The notes beneath the pieces are model-generated. The model had not been told where the DNA came from. It saw only the letters and a list, made by a program, of their open reading frames with translations, and made no database searches. This document shows, piece after piece, positions 6,858 to 15,065 of a DNA stretch of 64,000 nucleotides (its first letter is position 1; every line of letters starts with the position of its first letter). The DNA comes from Microcosmobacter sp040493455 (lineage in GTDB: Bacteria; Bacteroidota; Bacteroidia; Flavobacteriales; Flavobacteriaceae). The DNA is taken from NCBI RefSeq assembly GCF_040493455.1, contig NZ_JANFDA010000008.1:62001-126000 (forward strand), read 5' to 3'. Position numbers and translations under genes: made by a program.

Positions 6858-9458
6858 TTATTTTACTTCTTTTAATGCATTGTCAATTAAAGTTCTTAAG
6901 TGTTGTTTATGCGCTTTTGAAGCTACATTCCCTGAAGGTGCAGCCATAGCTCTAACTCGCTTAAGATTGTATAATGCCATAGACTTAGCATTATTAGTAT
7001 ATCTAGCACTCTGTCTTCCGGTTAGCATTCCGATTAACATATTCGTGTATTCTAACTGTAAATTTTGTCTAAATGAATTTACATTTCCATAAATATCGGC
7101 ATTGAAGATAGCTGCATTTAAATCAGACATATACTGAGATAGCGTATATTCATTTCCATAAAGCTCTGAATCTGTGATACGCTGCAGTGTATTATTATGT
7201 AAGATGTGTCTAAGGACATTTCTCTGGTACGATAATACTTGAGCATGAATTTTTGGATCTTCTGGAGCTCTAAAGAAATTGTAGCCTCTACGTTGTAGTG
7301 CTAAATAATTATAAAGATCACTTGGAGCACTATACGCATCTGGAGCAAAACAATACTTCGCTAAAGCGTTCATAGCACGTTTTTGATCTTCACGACTAAC
7401 AGGAGTATAAGGTTGTTTTCCGCCTGGTTGTCCAACCATAGCTCTATCAACATAAACACCTCCAATAAATCTTGAAATAACACCTGTTGCAATACTACGC
7501 TGTCCACTCAAAATGTAGTAAGCTCTTCTTAGCTCTTGGTAAGACTCACCAGATTTAGAGAATTTATTTTTGACGTCACCCATCAATTCATTAACCATTT
7601 CTATGCGATCGATAGAATAACCAATTTGATCATTAGATAAATCACCTATCATTACTCTTGGGTCAATAGCTTTACCTGGAGCTCTCATATCATCAGCATC
7701 ATTTCCAAAAATAAGTTCTGGCTGTGTTGACTTGCTTAGTAAAGCATTACGTTCAGCATTTGTTCTAAAAGGCGTATATCCGAACTGTATCGCCCAAACA
7801 TCGTAAGGTCCAACAGAAGTATCATAAAACTGTCCTTGTTTGCTTCTGTCCTTAGTTAAGTTAATACCTGCATAATCCATTACTGAACCTGTAAGGCACT
7901 TTCCTTCAATCAAGTTAGCATTGGCTAACTCTTCAGGAGACCAAAGCTGACTAGCTTTCATATTATGGTTTAATCCAAGTGTATGTCCAACTTCATGCAT
8001 GATTAAAGCTAACATAGCTTCTTTTTTCATACGCTCCATTTCTAAGTCATCTGCATTGGCAGCCGCTAATACAGCTTGACCAAACATAGTATTTTCGTGC
8101 ATTACTTCACCAGCAGAACAGAATAATGTATTATTTCTTAAGTAATCATCAGGGTTGAACTCTTTAGCATCTGCTGATAAATCGAATAGTTTATCATACA
8201 TTACACGATTAGTAAAGTGAACATATTCTAACATGATATCAGCTCCCAGTATTTGTCCAGTTCTTGGGTTAACAAAACTTGGACCATAGCCACCAAATGG
8301 AGGGTTAGGAGAAGACGTCCATCTCAATACATTGTAACGAATATCTCCAGCGTCCCAATCTGCATCATCTGGTTGCATTTTTACAACCATGGCATTTCTG
8401 AATCCAGCTTTTTCAAAAGCTTTATTCCATTCTAGTACACCTTGTCTTATCGTTTCTCTCCATTCAACAGGTGTAGAGTTTTCCATCCACCAAACTATTG
8501 GTTCTACAGGCTCTGAAATTGCTGCGCTTGGGTCTTTTTTCTTTAAATGCCAGCGGTGTACTAAATCTCTGTAAGGTACAGAGCCCGTTGCAGTTTGGTC
8601 TGTAACTTGAGTCATAAAGTACCCAACTCTAGGGTCATCCAAACGAATTTCATAATCGTTATCTGGCATTGCAATTAAACTATGGTAAACTGTTACACTT
8701 ACATTTCTACCATCTGTAACAGCAGCTGAACCACCATTGAGTACAGAAGGCTTAGAGTATACATAATCTACAGCTAAATCTGTATTCTCAGGGTAGTTTC
8801 TAATATTATTAACCTTTGTCTTAAACTTGTCTAAATTTCCTAATGTAAAAGATACTGGAGATTGCCCAGGAAAGCGAGGAGGCTTAACTTGAGATAATGT
8901 CTCTTTTAAAAAGATACCATCTGCCTTTATCAGATACAATCCTTTCTCTTTATCATGAGCTTCTATTTTGGCACTTGCCATGATGCCCTCAGAAATATTA
9001 GCATCTTTAGATTTTGAAATCGCATTATCTGGGTCAAAATAAAATGACGTATTCTGTGTAGCAAATTCTATCTTATCGAAATACTTCTTCACTTTGAAGA
9101 CTTTCGATCCTCTATACGAACCTCTAAATGCGCCAGCATCTACAACACCATTGGCAATTTGGCTAAAGTGTATAAACTCTTTACCTAATTGGTCTTCGGA
9201 AATGACCATTTGAAGACTTCCATTAACAGTATCTTGGTAAATCGTGAATAACCCTTCAATTTTTTTGCTCTTTTTAACTAGATCGGCTATGCTTTTGCCT
9301 TTATTCTTCTTTGGAGGAGGAGCGGGAGCTTCAGTCTTAGCGTCTTTTTTTCTTTTCTTCTTTTTCCTTTGGGCTTCAGCTTGTTGTGGCATCATAAAGG
9401 CGCACAATAATAGCATTAAAAAGATTTGCCTCAAAGCAATCATTCGTTTGGTTTTCAT
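6858..9458 (-). CDS. secreted zinc metalloprotease (metzincin-type, DUF4953/DUF5117-like)
   Basis: I chose the ATG at 9458, which begins a clear signal peptide (MKTKRMIALRQ..., ending near AEAQ); the frame opens further upstream at 9530 without sense. A Lys-rich segment follows the signal. The catalytic motif HEVGHTLGLNH (HExxHxxGxxH) lies mid-protein, followed by SVMDYAG, which fits the Met-turn. Together these define a metzincin-like zinc protease. N-terminal and C-terminal regions match the large DUF5117/DUF4953 proteases common in Bacteroidota. There is no type IX sorting domain, so it probably works in the periplasm or at the outer membrane. Substrate unknown. It has its own terminator. 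Confidence 0.9.
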   Translation of the reverse strand: MKTKRMIALRQIFLMLLLCAFMMPQQAEAQRKKKKRKKDAKTEAPAPPPKKNKGKSIADLVKKSKKIEGLFTIYQDTVNGSLQMVISEDQLGKEFIHFSQIANGVVDAGAFRGSYRGSKVFKVKKYFDKIEFATQNTSFYFDPDNAISKSKDANISEGIMASAKIEAHDKEKGLYLIKADGIFLKETLSQVKPPRFPGQSPVSFTLGNLDKFKTKVNNIRNYPENTDLAVDYVYSKPSVLNGGSAAVTDGRNVSVTVYHSLIAMPDNDYEIRLDDPRVGYFMTQVTDQTATGSVPYRDLVHRWHLKKKDPSAAISEPVEPIVWWMENSTPVEWRETIRQGVLEWNKAFEKAGFRNAMVVKMQPDDADWDAGDIRYNVLRWTSSPNPPFGGYGPSFVNPRTGQILGADIMLEYVHFTNRVMYDKLFDLSADAKEFNPDDYLRNNTLFCSAGEVMHENTMFGQAVLAAANADDLEMERMKKEAMLALIMHEVGHTLGLNHNMKASQLWSPEELANANLIEGKCLTGSVMDYAGINLTKDRSKQGQFYDTSVGPYDVWAIQFGYTPFRTNAERNALLSKSTQPELIFGNDADDMRAPGKAIDPRVMIGDLSNDQIGYSIDRIEMVNELMGDVKNKFSKSGESYQELRRAYYILSGQRSIATGVISRFIGGVYVDRAMVGQPGGKQPYTPVSREDQKRAMNALAKYCFAPDAYSAPSDLYNYLALQRRGYNFFRAPEDPKIHAQVLSYQRNVLRHILHNNTLQRITDSELYGNEYTLSQYMSDLNAAIFNADIYGNVNSFRQNLQLEYTNMLIGMLTGRQSARYTNNAKSMALYNLKRVRAMAAPSGNVASKAHKQHLRTLIDNALKEVK

Positions 9459-9588
9459 AGTAAAAAAATTATTTAGTAGTACTTTAAATCTTAGCTTGTA
9501 AGTTAGGAAATAGTATAGGAGCAATATCACTAAAAAATGTTAAATATAGTTTTAGAACTCTAGAGCCAGAGTTTTATTGCAAAAAGAT

Positions 9589-10059
9589 CTAAGAATTAGA
9601 TTCAAATTTATCTAATAAATGATTGGTTTGTTGTTGCAATTTGGATTTAAAAAAAGAAGTGCCGCCAAGTAACCAGCCTTTAAAACCTATGGCTTGACTT
9701 GCCCATTTATGCAGACTGAAGGTATCTATATGCTTTACTATCTTTCCATCTTTGAAAGTAAAAACAGCATCTATCTTGTTATGAACTTTTCGCCCTGTTT
9801 TGCTGAAATTATAATGGGCTTCCCAATGTGCAGAAGCTATATTACCATCTTCAGTAATATCTGAAACTTCTATTTTGAAAGGCTTTCCTTTTTGTGCATT
9901 AGACAACATCCTCCACATATTCTTTGCGCGCTCTCCATGTAAAGTCCCAAAAGCTGGATCTTCAAAAACTATATCATCATGATAGAAAGACACCATAGTA
10001 TCAGCATCTCTATCATTAAAAGCCTTGTAAAAATTTTCTATAACTGTTTTCATTGTCAT
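9589..10059 (-). CDS. SnoaL/NTF2-like nuclear transport factor 2 family protein
   Basis: The 156-residue protein starts with the hallmark pattern of SnoaL-like proteins: FYKAFNDRDADTMVSFYHDDIVFEDPAFG, given here only as the family signature region, residues 9-37. It continues with strands around GKIVKHIDTF. The alpha+beta cone fold binds or isomerises small hydrophobic ligands, but the catalytic function of these stand-alone members is mostly unknown. It is divergently arranged with ung, with only 41 bases between the two starts. An in-frame ATG two codons later is an equally possible start. Confidence 0.85.
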   Translation of the reverse strand: MTMKTVIENFYKAFNDRDADTMVSFYHDDIVFEDPAFGTLHGERAKNMWRMLSNAQKGKPFKIEVSDITEDGNIASAHWEAHYNFSKTGRKVHNKIDAVFTFKDGKIVKHIDTFSLHKWASQAIGFKGWLLGGTSFFKSKLQQQTNHLLDKFESNS

Positions 10060-10087
10060 AAATATAATGTTTTGTCTTTATAATTGA

Positions 10088-10095
10088 TATTTTTG
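10088..10095 (+). promoter_or_regulatory. -7 box immediately before ung
   Basis: TATTTTTG matches TAnnTTTG and ends 5 bases before the ung ATG at 10101. With the usual -7 spacing, transcription would start at or just before the A of the ATG, implying a leaderless or nearly leaderless mRNA. A TTTG at 10071 is only 13 bases upstream, shorter than normal for -33. Confidence 0.4.
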
Positions 10096-10100
10096 GGTTC

Positions 10101-10775
10101 ATGAATGTAGATATCGATCAAAGCTGGAAACTTCATTTACAAGAAGAATTTGATAAACCTTATTTTGAGGAACTAGTCAGTTTCGTAAAATCAGAATATA
10201 CAAGCACAAAATGTTTTCCTCCTGGAAAGCAAATTTTTAATGCATTTAATCATGCTCAATTCGACAATGTTAAAGTAGTTATTATAGGGCAGGATCCATA
10301 TCATGGTTATGGACAGGCTAATGGTTTATGCTTTTCAGTAGCGGATGGTATAGCACATCCTCCTTCACTAATTAATATACTAAAAGAGCTGGAATATGAT
10401 TTAGGCCATGCATATCCAAAAAGCGGTAATCTAGAATCATGGGCAAAACAAGGCGTATTATTGCTAAATGCTACACTAACTGTTCGAGCCCATCAAGCGG
10501 GAAGTCACCAAGGTAAAGGATGGGAACGCTTTACGGATTCTGTAATACGGACAATATCTGAGAAAAAACAGAATGTAGTTTTTGTACTTTGGGGTGGTTT
10601 TGCCAAAAAGAAAAAACAATTAATAGATACTAATAAGCATTCTATTTTAGAATCTGGACATCCATCTCCATTAAGTGCAAACAGAGGGTATTGGTTTGGA
10701 AACAAACATTTTAGTAAGATTAACTACCAGTTGGAGCAAGCTGGCTTGACGCCAATTGCCTGGAAGCTAGAGTAG
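10101..10775 (+). CDS. ung: uracil-DNA glycosylase
   Basis: This family 1 UDG removes uracil from DNA as the first step of base excision repair. The water-activating loop GQDPYHGYGQANGLCFS (catalytic Asp65) and the DNA-intercalation loop HPSPLSANRGYWFG are both intact. Its length, 224 residues, is standard. The ATG at 10101 sits directly behind a -7 box. The last 56 bases overlap a possible small gene on the opposite strand. Confidence 0.97.
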   Translation: MNVDIDQSWKLHLQEEFDKPYFEELVSFVKSEYTSTKCFPPGKQIFNAFNHAQFDNVKVVIIGQDPYHGYGQANGLCFSVADGIAHPPSLINILKELEYDLGHAYPKSGNLESWAKQGVLLLNATLTVRAHQAGSHQGKGWERFTDSVIRTISEKKQNVVFVLWGGFAKKKKQLIDTNKHSILESGHPSPLSANRGYWFGNKHFSKINYQLEQAGLTPIAWKLE

Positions 10776-10902
10776 CCTTCTTTGTTCTTACTACATGAGG
10801 TTTCTTCGTAGGTCTTTTAGTCGTTTTGTTGCAACTAAATATAAGGAGTAAGAAATTTAGGGCAACTAAAGACGCTAAGATTAGAGTAATTGTCATTATC
10901 AT
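10720..10902 (-). CDS. possible small membrane protein, antisense-overlapping ung
   Basis: The 60-residue reading frame starts with a hydrophobic segment (ILASLVALNFLLLIF) followed at once by SCNKTT and a basic tail rich in Lys, Thr and Ser, ending LAPTGS. The composition is that of a real single-pass membrane protein rather than a random antisense frame, and 127 bases lie outside ung. Against it, 56 bases overlap ung. I cannot name a family. It would be inner-membrane anchored with a basic cytoplasmic or periplasmic tail. Confidence 0.45.
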   Translation of the reverse strand: MIMTITLILASLVALNFLLLIFSCNKTTKRPTKKPHVVRTKKATLASRQLASSQLAPTGS

Positions 10903-11017
10903 ATTAGCACATTTATTAGAGTAAAACTCTTACATTGGGTTATAACAAATGTAACTAAATTTTTGACATATAGAAATTTAAGCTAAAAAATAATCGTTTG
11001 GTAATGAATGGTTAAGG

Positions 11018-11875
11018 CTAAATTAACTTATGAACAAGGTCTGAGAATTCTGCTTTTTTTGGGATAATATTTAACTCAAATAATGTCTTTTGAACATTTT
11101 TAATTGTGGTTTTATCAATATTCGATTGAGACCATTCTGTAATAGAAAGCCACTCCTGTACATCTTCTAATTCTTGGTCATAGCGATTAGCAATAGTACG
11201 GTCAATGCTAGGAATACTCTTAAACTCAGACGTTGTGTTATTTATAATATCTAAGATGATTTTTAAATCTTCTGGTTGATTTTCAATAAACTCGTTTCTC
11301 ACCGCTATTACAAAACATGGCCATGGGGTAGGACATTCATCAATTCGTCTAAAGACGCCATCATCTACGATAGGTTTTGTGGTGAATTTTTCCCACATAA
11401 AATAATCAGCTTTTCCATTGGTAAGCCCTTCTACAGCACCATTTAGGTTCTTAATAACTTCAAAATTCAGGTCTTTTTCTAAATTCCAAGCATGGTTTTC
11501 TGCATTGATATAAGCCATTAAATGAGACCCGGAACCATATCGGCTTATAGCTGCTTTCTTTCCTTTAACGTCATTAATAGTTTTATAATCGGAATCTGCA
11601 GCAACATGAATGCCCCAAATTAGAGGGGATTGTACAAATGTCTGTACTATTTTACTAGGGTTACCATCTATAATATCTTTGATAATACCCTCTGTAAGAA
11701 TAACAGCGAGGTCAATTTCACCGCTTCTTAAAGCTTTGCACATCGCTCCAGTTCCACCATAGTAATCTTTCCATCGCAAATTGATGCCTTCATCTTTGTA
11801 CTCACCATTCTTTAATGTCAAATACCAAGCTAGATTAAAATGTTCTGGAACGCCTCCAATGTTTACAATCTTCAT
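11018..11875 (-). CDS. stand-alone solute-binding-like protein (NMT1/SsuA-type fold), cytoplasmic
   Basis: The sequence has the two-lobe pattern of ABC-type nitrate/sulfonate/thiamine-precursor binding proteins: LTLKNGEYKDEGINLRWKD at the start, GEIDLAVILTEG, then KAAISRYGSGSH. There is no signal peptide or lipobox, and no transporter genes are near, so it is not a classical periplasmic receptor. It could be a cytoplasmic ligand sensor or an enzyme of THI5 type, but no THI5 cysteine cluster is seen. It is the last gene of a five-gene operon, 3 bases after the nucleoside phosphorylase, suggesting a nucleoside or precursor ligand. That link is inference. Confidence 0.75.
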   Translation of the reverse strand: MKIVNIGGVPEHFNLAWYLTLKNGEYKDEGINLRWKDYYGGTGAMCKALRSGEIDLAVILTEGIIKDIIDGNPSKIVQTFVQSPLIWGIHVAADSDYKTINDVKGKKAAISRYGSGSHLMAYINAENHAWNLEKDLNFEVIKNLNGAVEGLTNGKADYFMWEKFTTKPIVDDGVFRRIDECPTPWPCFVIAVRNEFIENQPEDLKIILDIINNTTSEFKSIPSIDRTIANRYDQELEDVQEWLSITEWSQSNIDKTTIKNVQKTLFELNIIPKKAEFSDLVHKLI

Positions 11876-11878
11876 GTG

Positions 11879-12751
11879 CTAATTCTCCAATATTTTTTCA
11901 AGTGTATATTCTATAAGCTTGTCTACAGCATCTTTAGGGTTACTGCTAAATTCTCCTAAAGCTCTATTAGCAATAATGGCATTCATTGATAATGCATTAT
12001 GTCCTAAAAGCTTAGATAAGCCATAAATCCCAGCAGTTTCCATTTCAAGATTAGTAATGGACAAATCATTGTAATTAAAACTAGCAAGTTTGTCGTTAAA
12101 ATCAGAATCCTTTACATCTAAACGCAAAACTCTACTTTGAGGACCATAAAAGCCAACGTTCGTAGCTGTAAAACCTGTTATGGTCCTATCTGAACTAATT
12201 TGCTGTAGAAGATTGTGTCCACAAGACACCACATAAGGATCGGACTTCTTAACATCCCAATCAAGATGTGTTTTGAGCGCATTAGATATCTCAAATTGTT
12301 GTACATGATTACTTTGGTAGAAATGAAGTAAACTATCAAAACCACAACCATATTCACTAATCAAAAATGAATCTAGTGGAATGGAATCTTGAATAGCTCC
12401 AGAGGTTCCAATCCTGATTATATCCAATGCGGTAAGATTATCTTTTATTTCTCTTCGTTCTAAGTCAATGTTGACAAGAGCATCCAACTCATTCAAAACG
12501 ATATCGATATTATCGGTACCAATTCCAGTTGAAATTACAGTTAGTCTCTTATTTCCAATGGTTCCAGTCTGTGTATGAAACTCTCGCTTTTTGATCTTTA
12601 ATTCAATAGTATCAAAATGCTTAGTGACAGAATCTACACGATCTGGGTCACCAACAGTAATTATGGTATTAGAAATATGTTCTGGTCGTAAATTGAGATG
12701 ATAGACACTTCCATCTTCATTTAAGATTAACTCGGAAGCTTTAATAGGCAT
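11879..12751 (-). CDS. nucleoside phosphorylase (uridine phosphorylase-like)
   Basis: The N-terminal VGDPDRV phosphate-binding motif (residues 33-39) and the ribose-binding LEMETAGIYGL motif near residue 234 place the 290-residue protein in the PNP/UDP family, nearest to uridine phosphorylase. It would cleave a nucleoside with phosphate to base and ribose-1-phosphate in the cytoplasm. It overlaps the upstream DUF1835-like gene by 11 bases, so translation is coupled. Substrate specificity (uridine, inosine or other) cannot be read by eye. Confidence 0.85.
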   Translation of the reverse strand: MPIKASELILNEDGSVYHLNLRPEHISNTIITVGDPDRVDSVTKHFDTIELKIKKREFHTQTGTIGNKRLTVISTGIGTDNIDIVLNELDALVNIDLERREIKDNLTALDIIRIGTSGAIQDSIPLDSFLISEYGCGFDSLLHFYQSNHVQQFEISNALKTHLDWDVKKSDPYVVSCGHNLLQQISSDRTITGFTATNVGFYGPQSRVLRLDVKDSDFNDKLASFNYNDLSITNLEMETAGIYGLSKLLGHNALSMNAIIANRALGEFSSNPKDAVDKLIEYTLEKILEN

Positions 12752-13685
12752 TTATAACGGTTTTTATAAGCTTGTTTTCAGATTTACTAAACTGGTAGTC
12801 TAATCGTTGAATACCTCCATAGTAAAGATTATTATTTACTTCTGAAGTAACATTGTAATGCGATAACAGGGCTTCATGACCTTTTCTATTCAGTGTTATA
12901 GCACCTTCATTCTCATCAAAGAAAATAGATACTTTGTTGATGATACGATCGAGTTGAAGGTCTCCATAGCCATAATAGCCTTGATAGTTAAGGATATAGC
13001 CCAACAAATGATGCCTAGACTTCACCTCATTATCTCTTAGAATAGCCAGAATATTTGCTTCGATACTTCCTAAACCACTTGCCGAATCTGGAAAACGCTT
13101 GAGGTGCGCTTTCAAGCAATTACTAAGATATTTAAAGGATGAGTTTTTAGTAATATAAGGTCGTAGAAGATTATGGTCTTTACCACAATAAATCCTCCAA
13201 ATGGTAACTGCCAAATCTACATCATCGGCACTTAGTAAAGCTTTTTGCTTGTAATGTTCTAATAATTGTTCTGGAGTCAATTCAGCAAGTCCTTTTAAAT
13301 CTTTTTCACCTTCAATTCTTCCGCTACACACCAAGTACAATGGAAGTTCAACTCTTTTCGATTTCAATAGACTAAGAACTCCAATGAGGTTGATGTGACA
13401 AAATAAGTCATATTCAAACCATAACACTATTTCTGAATAGTCTTCAATATTATTGAGTTTTTCAAGCTCACTATCATATTCATCTCTATCAATTTCAATA
13501 TCATAGTATGTGTTGAAAAATGACTTTCGTATATCAAAAAAGGCCTCAGAATCAATATTTGAAATTGTAGGCCCTTCACAAAGCATTTCTTGCCAAGTAA
13601 TAAAATCTCCCTGAATATCTAACTCAGTTAAATAATCTGTAAGGCTATTGCCATTAGTAATATGAAGTGATTTTTTGGTATTCAT
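12741..13685 (-). CDS. DUF1835 domain-containing protein
   Basis: The N-terminal pattern LHITNGNSLTDYL...GDFITWQEMLCEGPT (residues 7-40) matches the DUF1835 domain, followed by VLWFEYDLFCHINLI. The 314-residue protein is soluble with no signal peptide. The biochemical role of the family is unknown. It sits mid-operon: it overlaps the SUI1 gene by 4 bases (ATGA) and the phosphorylase by 11. The operon context points to nucleotide or translation-related metabolism without proving it. Confidence 0.8.
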   Translation of the reverse strand: MNTKKSLHITNGNSLTDYLTELDIQGDFITWQEMLCEGPTISNIDSEAFFDIRKSFFNTYYDIEIDRDEYDSELEKLNNIEDYSEIVLWFEYDLFCHINLIGVLSLLKSKRVELPLYLVCSGRIEGEKDLKGLAELTPEQLLEHYKQKALLSADDVDLAVTIWRIYCGKDHNLLRPYITKNSSFKYLSNCLKAHLKRFPDSASGLGSIEANILAILRDNEVKSRHHLLGYILNYQGYYGYGDLQLDRIINKVSIFFDENEGAITLNRKGHEALLSHYNVTSEVNNNLYYGGIQRLDYQFSKSENKLIKTVINAY

Positions 13686-14011
13686 CCTCCAACGCGTTTT
13701 ACATTAAACCCTTTTTCTTTTAAAATAGTCATGATTTGATCTCTATAATCCCCTTGGATTATGATCTTTTCGTCCTTGAAACTACCTCCAACACTGAGTT
13801 TAGTCTTTAACTCTTTAGCTAAAGCCTTAAAGTCTTCTGTAGCTCCATTATAACCTTCAAGAATAGTAGTAGGCTTACCTTTACGCTTTTCGTATTTACA
13901 AATGATAGGCTCATCTTGTAACCAAACGTTAGAAGAATTTGGGATATTGTTAGTGTCTTCTGATTCTACATGATCAGGAAACAAGTTTTTGAGCTGATCT
14001 TTTAAATCCAT
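13682..14011 (-). CDS. SUI1/eIF1-like translation factor (YciH-type)
   Basis: The 109-residue protein has the SUI1 fold signatures KRKGKPTTILEGY, LKTKLSVGGSFKD and IIQGDYRDQIMTIL, followed by the FNVKRVGG end. Bacterial YciH proteins resemble eIF1 and affect start-site fidelity on the ribosome; their physiological role is not settled. The gene overlaps both neighbours by 1-4 bases within a five-gene operon, so it should be co-translated with the 2OG oxygenase upstream. Confidence 0.93.
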   Translation of the reverse strand: MDLKDQLKNLFPDHVESEDTNNIPNSSNVWLQDEPIICKYEKRKGKPTTILEGYNGATEDFKALAKELKTKLSVGGSFKDEKIIIQGDYRDQIMTILKEKGFNVKRVGG

Positions 14012-14961
14012 TATTTCTTAATAAGACCTAATTCTACAAGTCTCTCATTCAAAAACTCTCCTGCAGTGATATCTTCATAAAGTTTTGGATTGTCTTCATC
14101 CACGCAGCTATCTAAAACATCTAATTTCATACTGCTAATTGGATGCATGAAAAATGGTATTGAATATCTGGAAGTTCCCCAAAGTTCGCGCGGTGGATTT
14201 ATTACTCTATGTATCGTAGATTTTAGTTTGTTATTGGTATGTCTAGATAACATATCTCCAACATTAATCATAAGCTCATCTGGCTCAGCAATAGCATCTA
14301 TCCAGTCTCCTTGATGGTTTTGCACCTGTAGTCCTCTTCCTTGAGCCCCCATTAATAATGTAATAAGGTTGATGTCGCCATGAGCAGCAGCTCTAACAGC
14401 GTTTTTTGGTTCTTCTATAATAGGTGGATAATGAATTGGTCTAAGTATAGAATTACCATTATGAATGTATTCATCAAAATAAGTTTCTTCTAAACCTACG
14501 TATAGTGCTAAAGCTCTTAAAACATATCTAGCAGTTTTTTCGAGCATTCTATACGTTTCTTTACCAACTTTATTAAACTCTGGTAATTCTTCAACTGCAA
14601 CATTATCAGGATACTCAGCTTCTAATTCAGGGTTGTTTTCTACATATTGTCCAAAATGCCAGAACTCTTTTAAATCACCTTCTTTCTTTCCTTTTGCACT
14701 TTCTTTCCCAAAGGAAACATAGCCACGCTGACCTCCAATACCAGGAATCTCATATTTGCGCTTTACATCAACTGGGAGCTTAAAAAAGTTTCTTACCTCT
14801 CCATAAAGCCTATCAACTAAATCATCATCTAAAAAGTGTCCTTTTAGTGCTACAAAGCCAATTTCTTCATAGGCTTTACCAATATCATTTATAAATTTTT
14901 GTTTTCTATTGTCGTCTCCAGATAAGAAGTCTCGAAGATCGACACTTGGTATTCTGTCCAT
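14011..14961 (-). CDS. isopenicillin-N-synthase-like 2-oxoglutarate/Fe(II) dioxygenase
   Basis: The 316-residue protein carries the iron triad HGDINLITLL (His and Asp) and HRVINPP (second His), and the co-substrate motif RYSIPFF. Its N terminus (IPSVDLRDF...GFVALKGH) is typical of the IPNS/ACC-oxidase family. These enzymes hydroxylate or desaturate small substrates with O2 and 2-oxoglutarate. It is first in an operon with SUI1, a DUF1835-like protein, a nucleoside phosphorylase and a binding-protein-like gene. The substrate is unknown; a metabolite role is more likely than an antibiotic one, as no NRPS genes are near. Confidence 0.9.
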   Translation of the reverse strand: MDRIPSVDLRDFLSGDDNRKQKFINDIGKAYEEIGFVALKGHFLDDDLVDRLYGEVRNFFKLPVDVKRKYEIPGIGGQRGYVSFGKESAKGKKEGDLKEFWHFGQYVENNPELEAEYPDNVAVEELPEFNKVGKETYRMLEKTARYVLRALALYVGLEETYFDEYIHNGNSILRPIHYPPIIEEPKNAVRAAAHGDINLITLLMGAQGRGLQVQNHQGDWIDAIAEPDELMINVGDMLSRHTNNKLKSTIHRVINPPRELWGTSRYSIPFFMHPISSMKLDVLDSCVDEDNPKLYEDITAGEFLNERLVELGLIKK

Positions 14962-15048
14962 TATGATTCGAATTATTAGGTGTAAGGATTACAAATGTAC
15001 AAAAGTTTACTTATGTGCATAAAGCTTATGGTAATCCTATTTTTTAAT

Positions 15049-15056
15049 TACATTTG
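15049..15056 (+). promoter_or_regulatory. -7 box before the E1 dehydrogenase gene
   Basis: TACATTTG is a perfect TAnnTTTG box, 9 bases before the ATG at 15066. No good -33 TTG is visible. If used, the mRNA would begin within a few bases of that ATG, which would favour the in-frame ATG at 15081 or leaderless initiation. Confidence 0.45.
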
Positions 15057-15065
15057 AAGCGTAAA

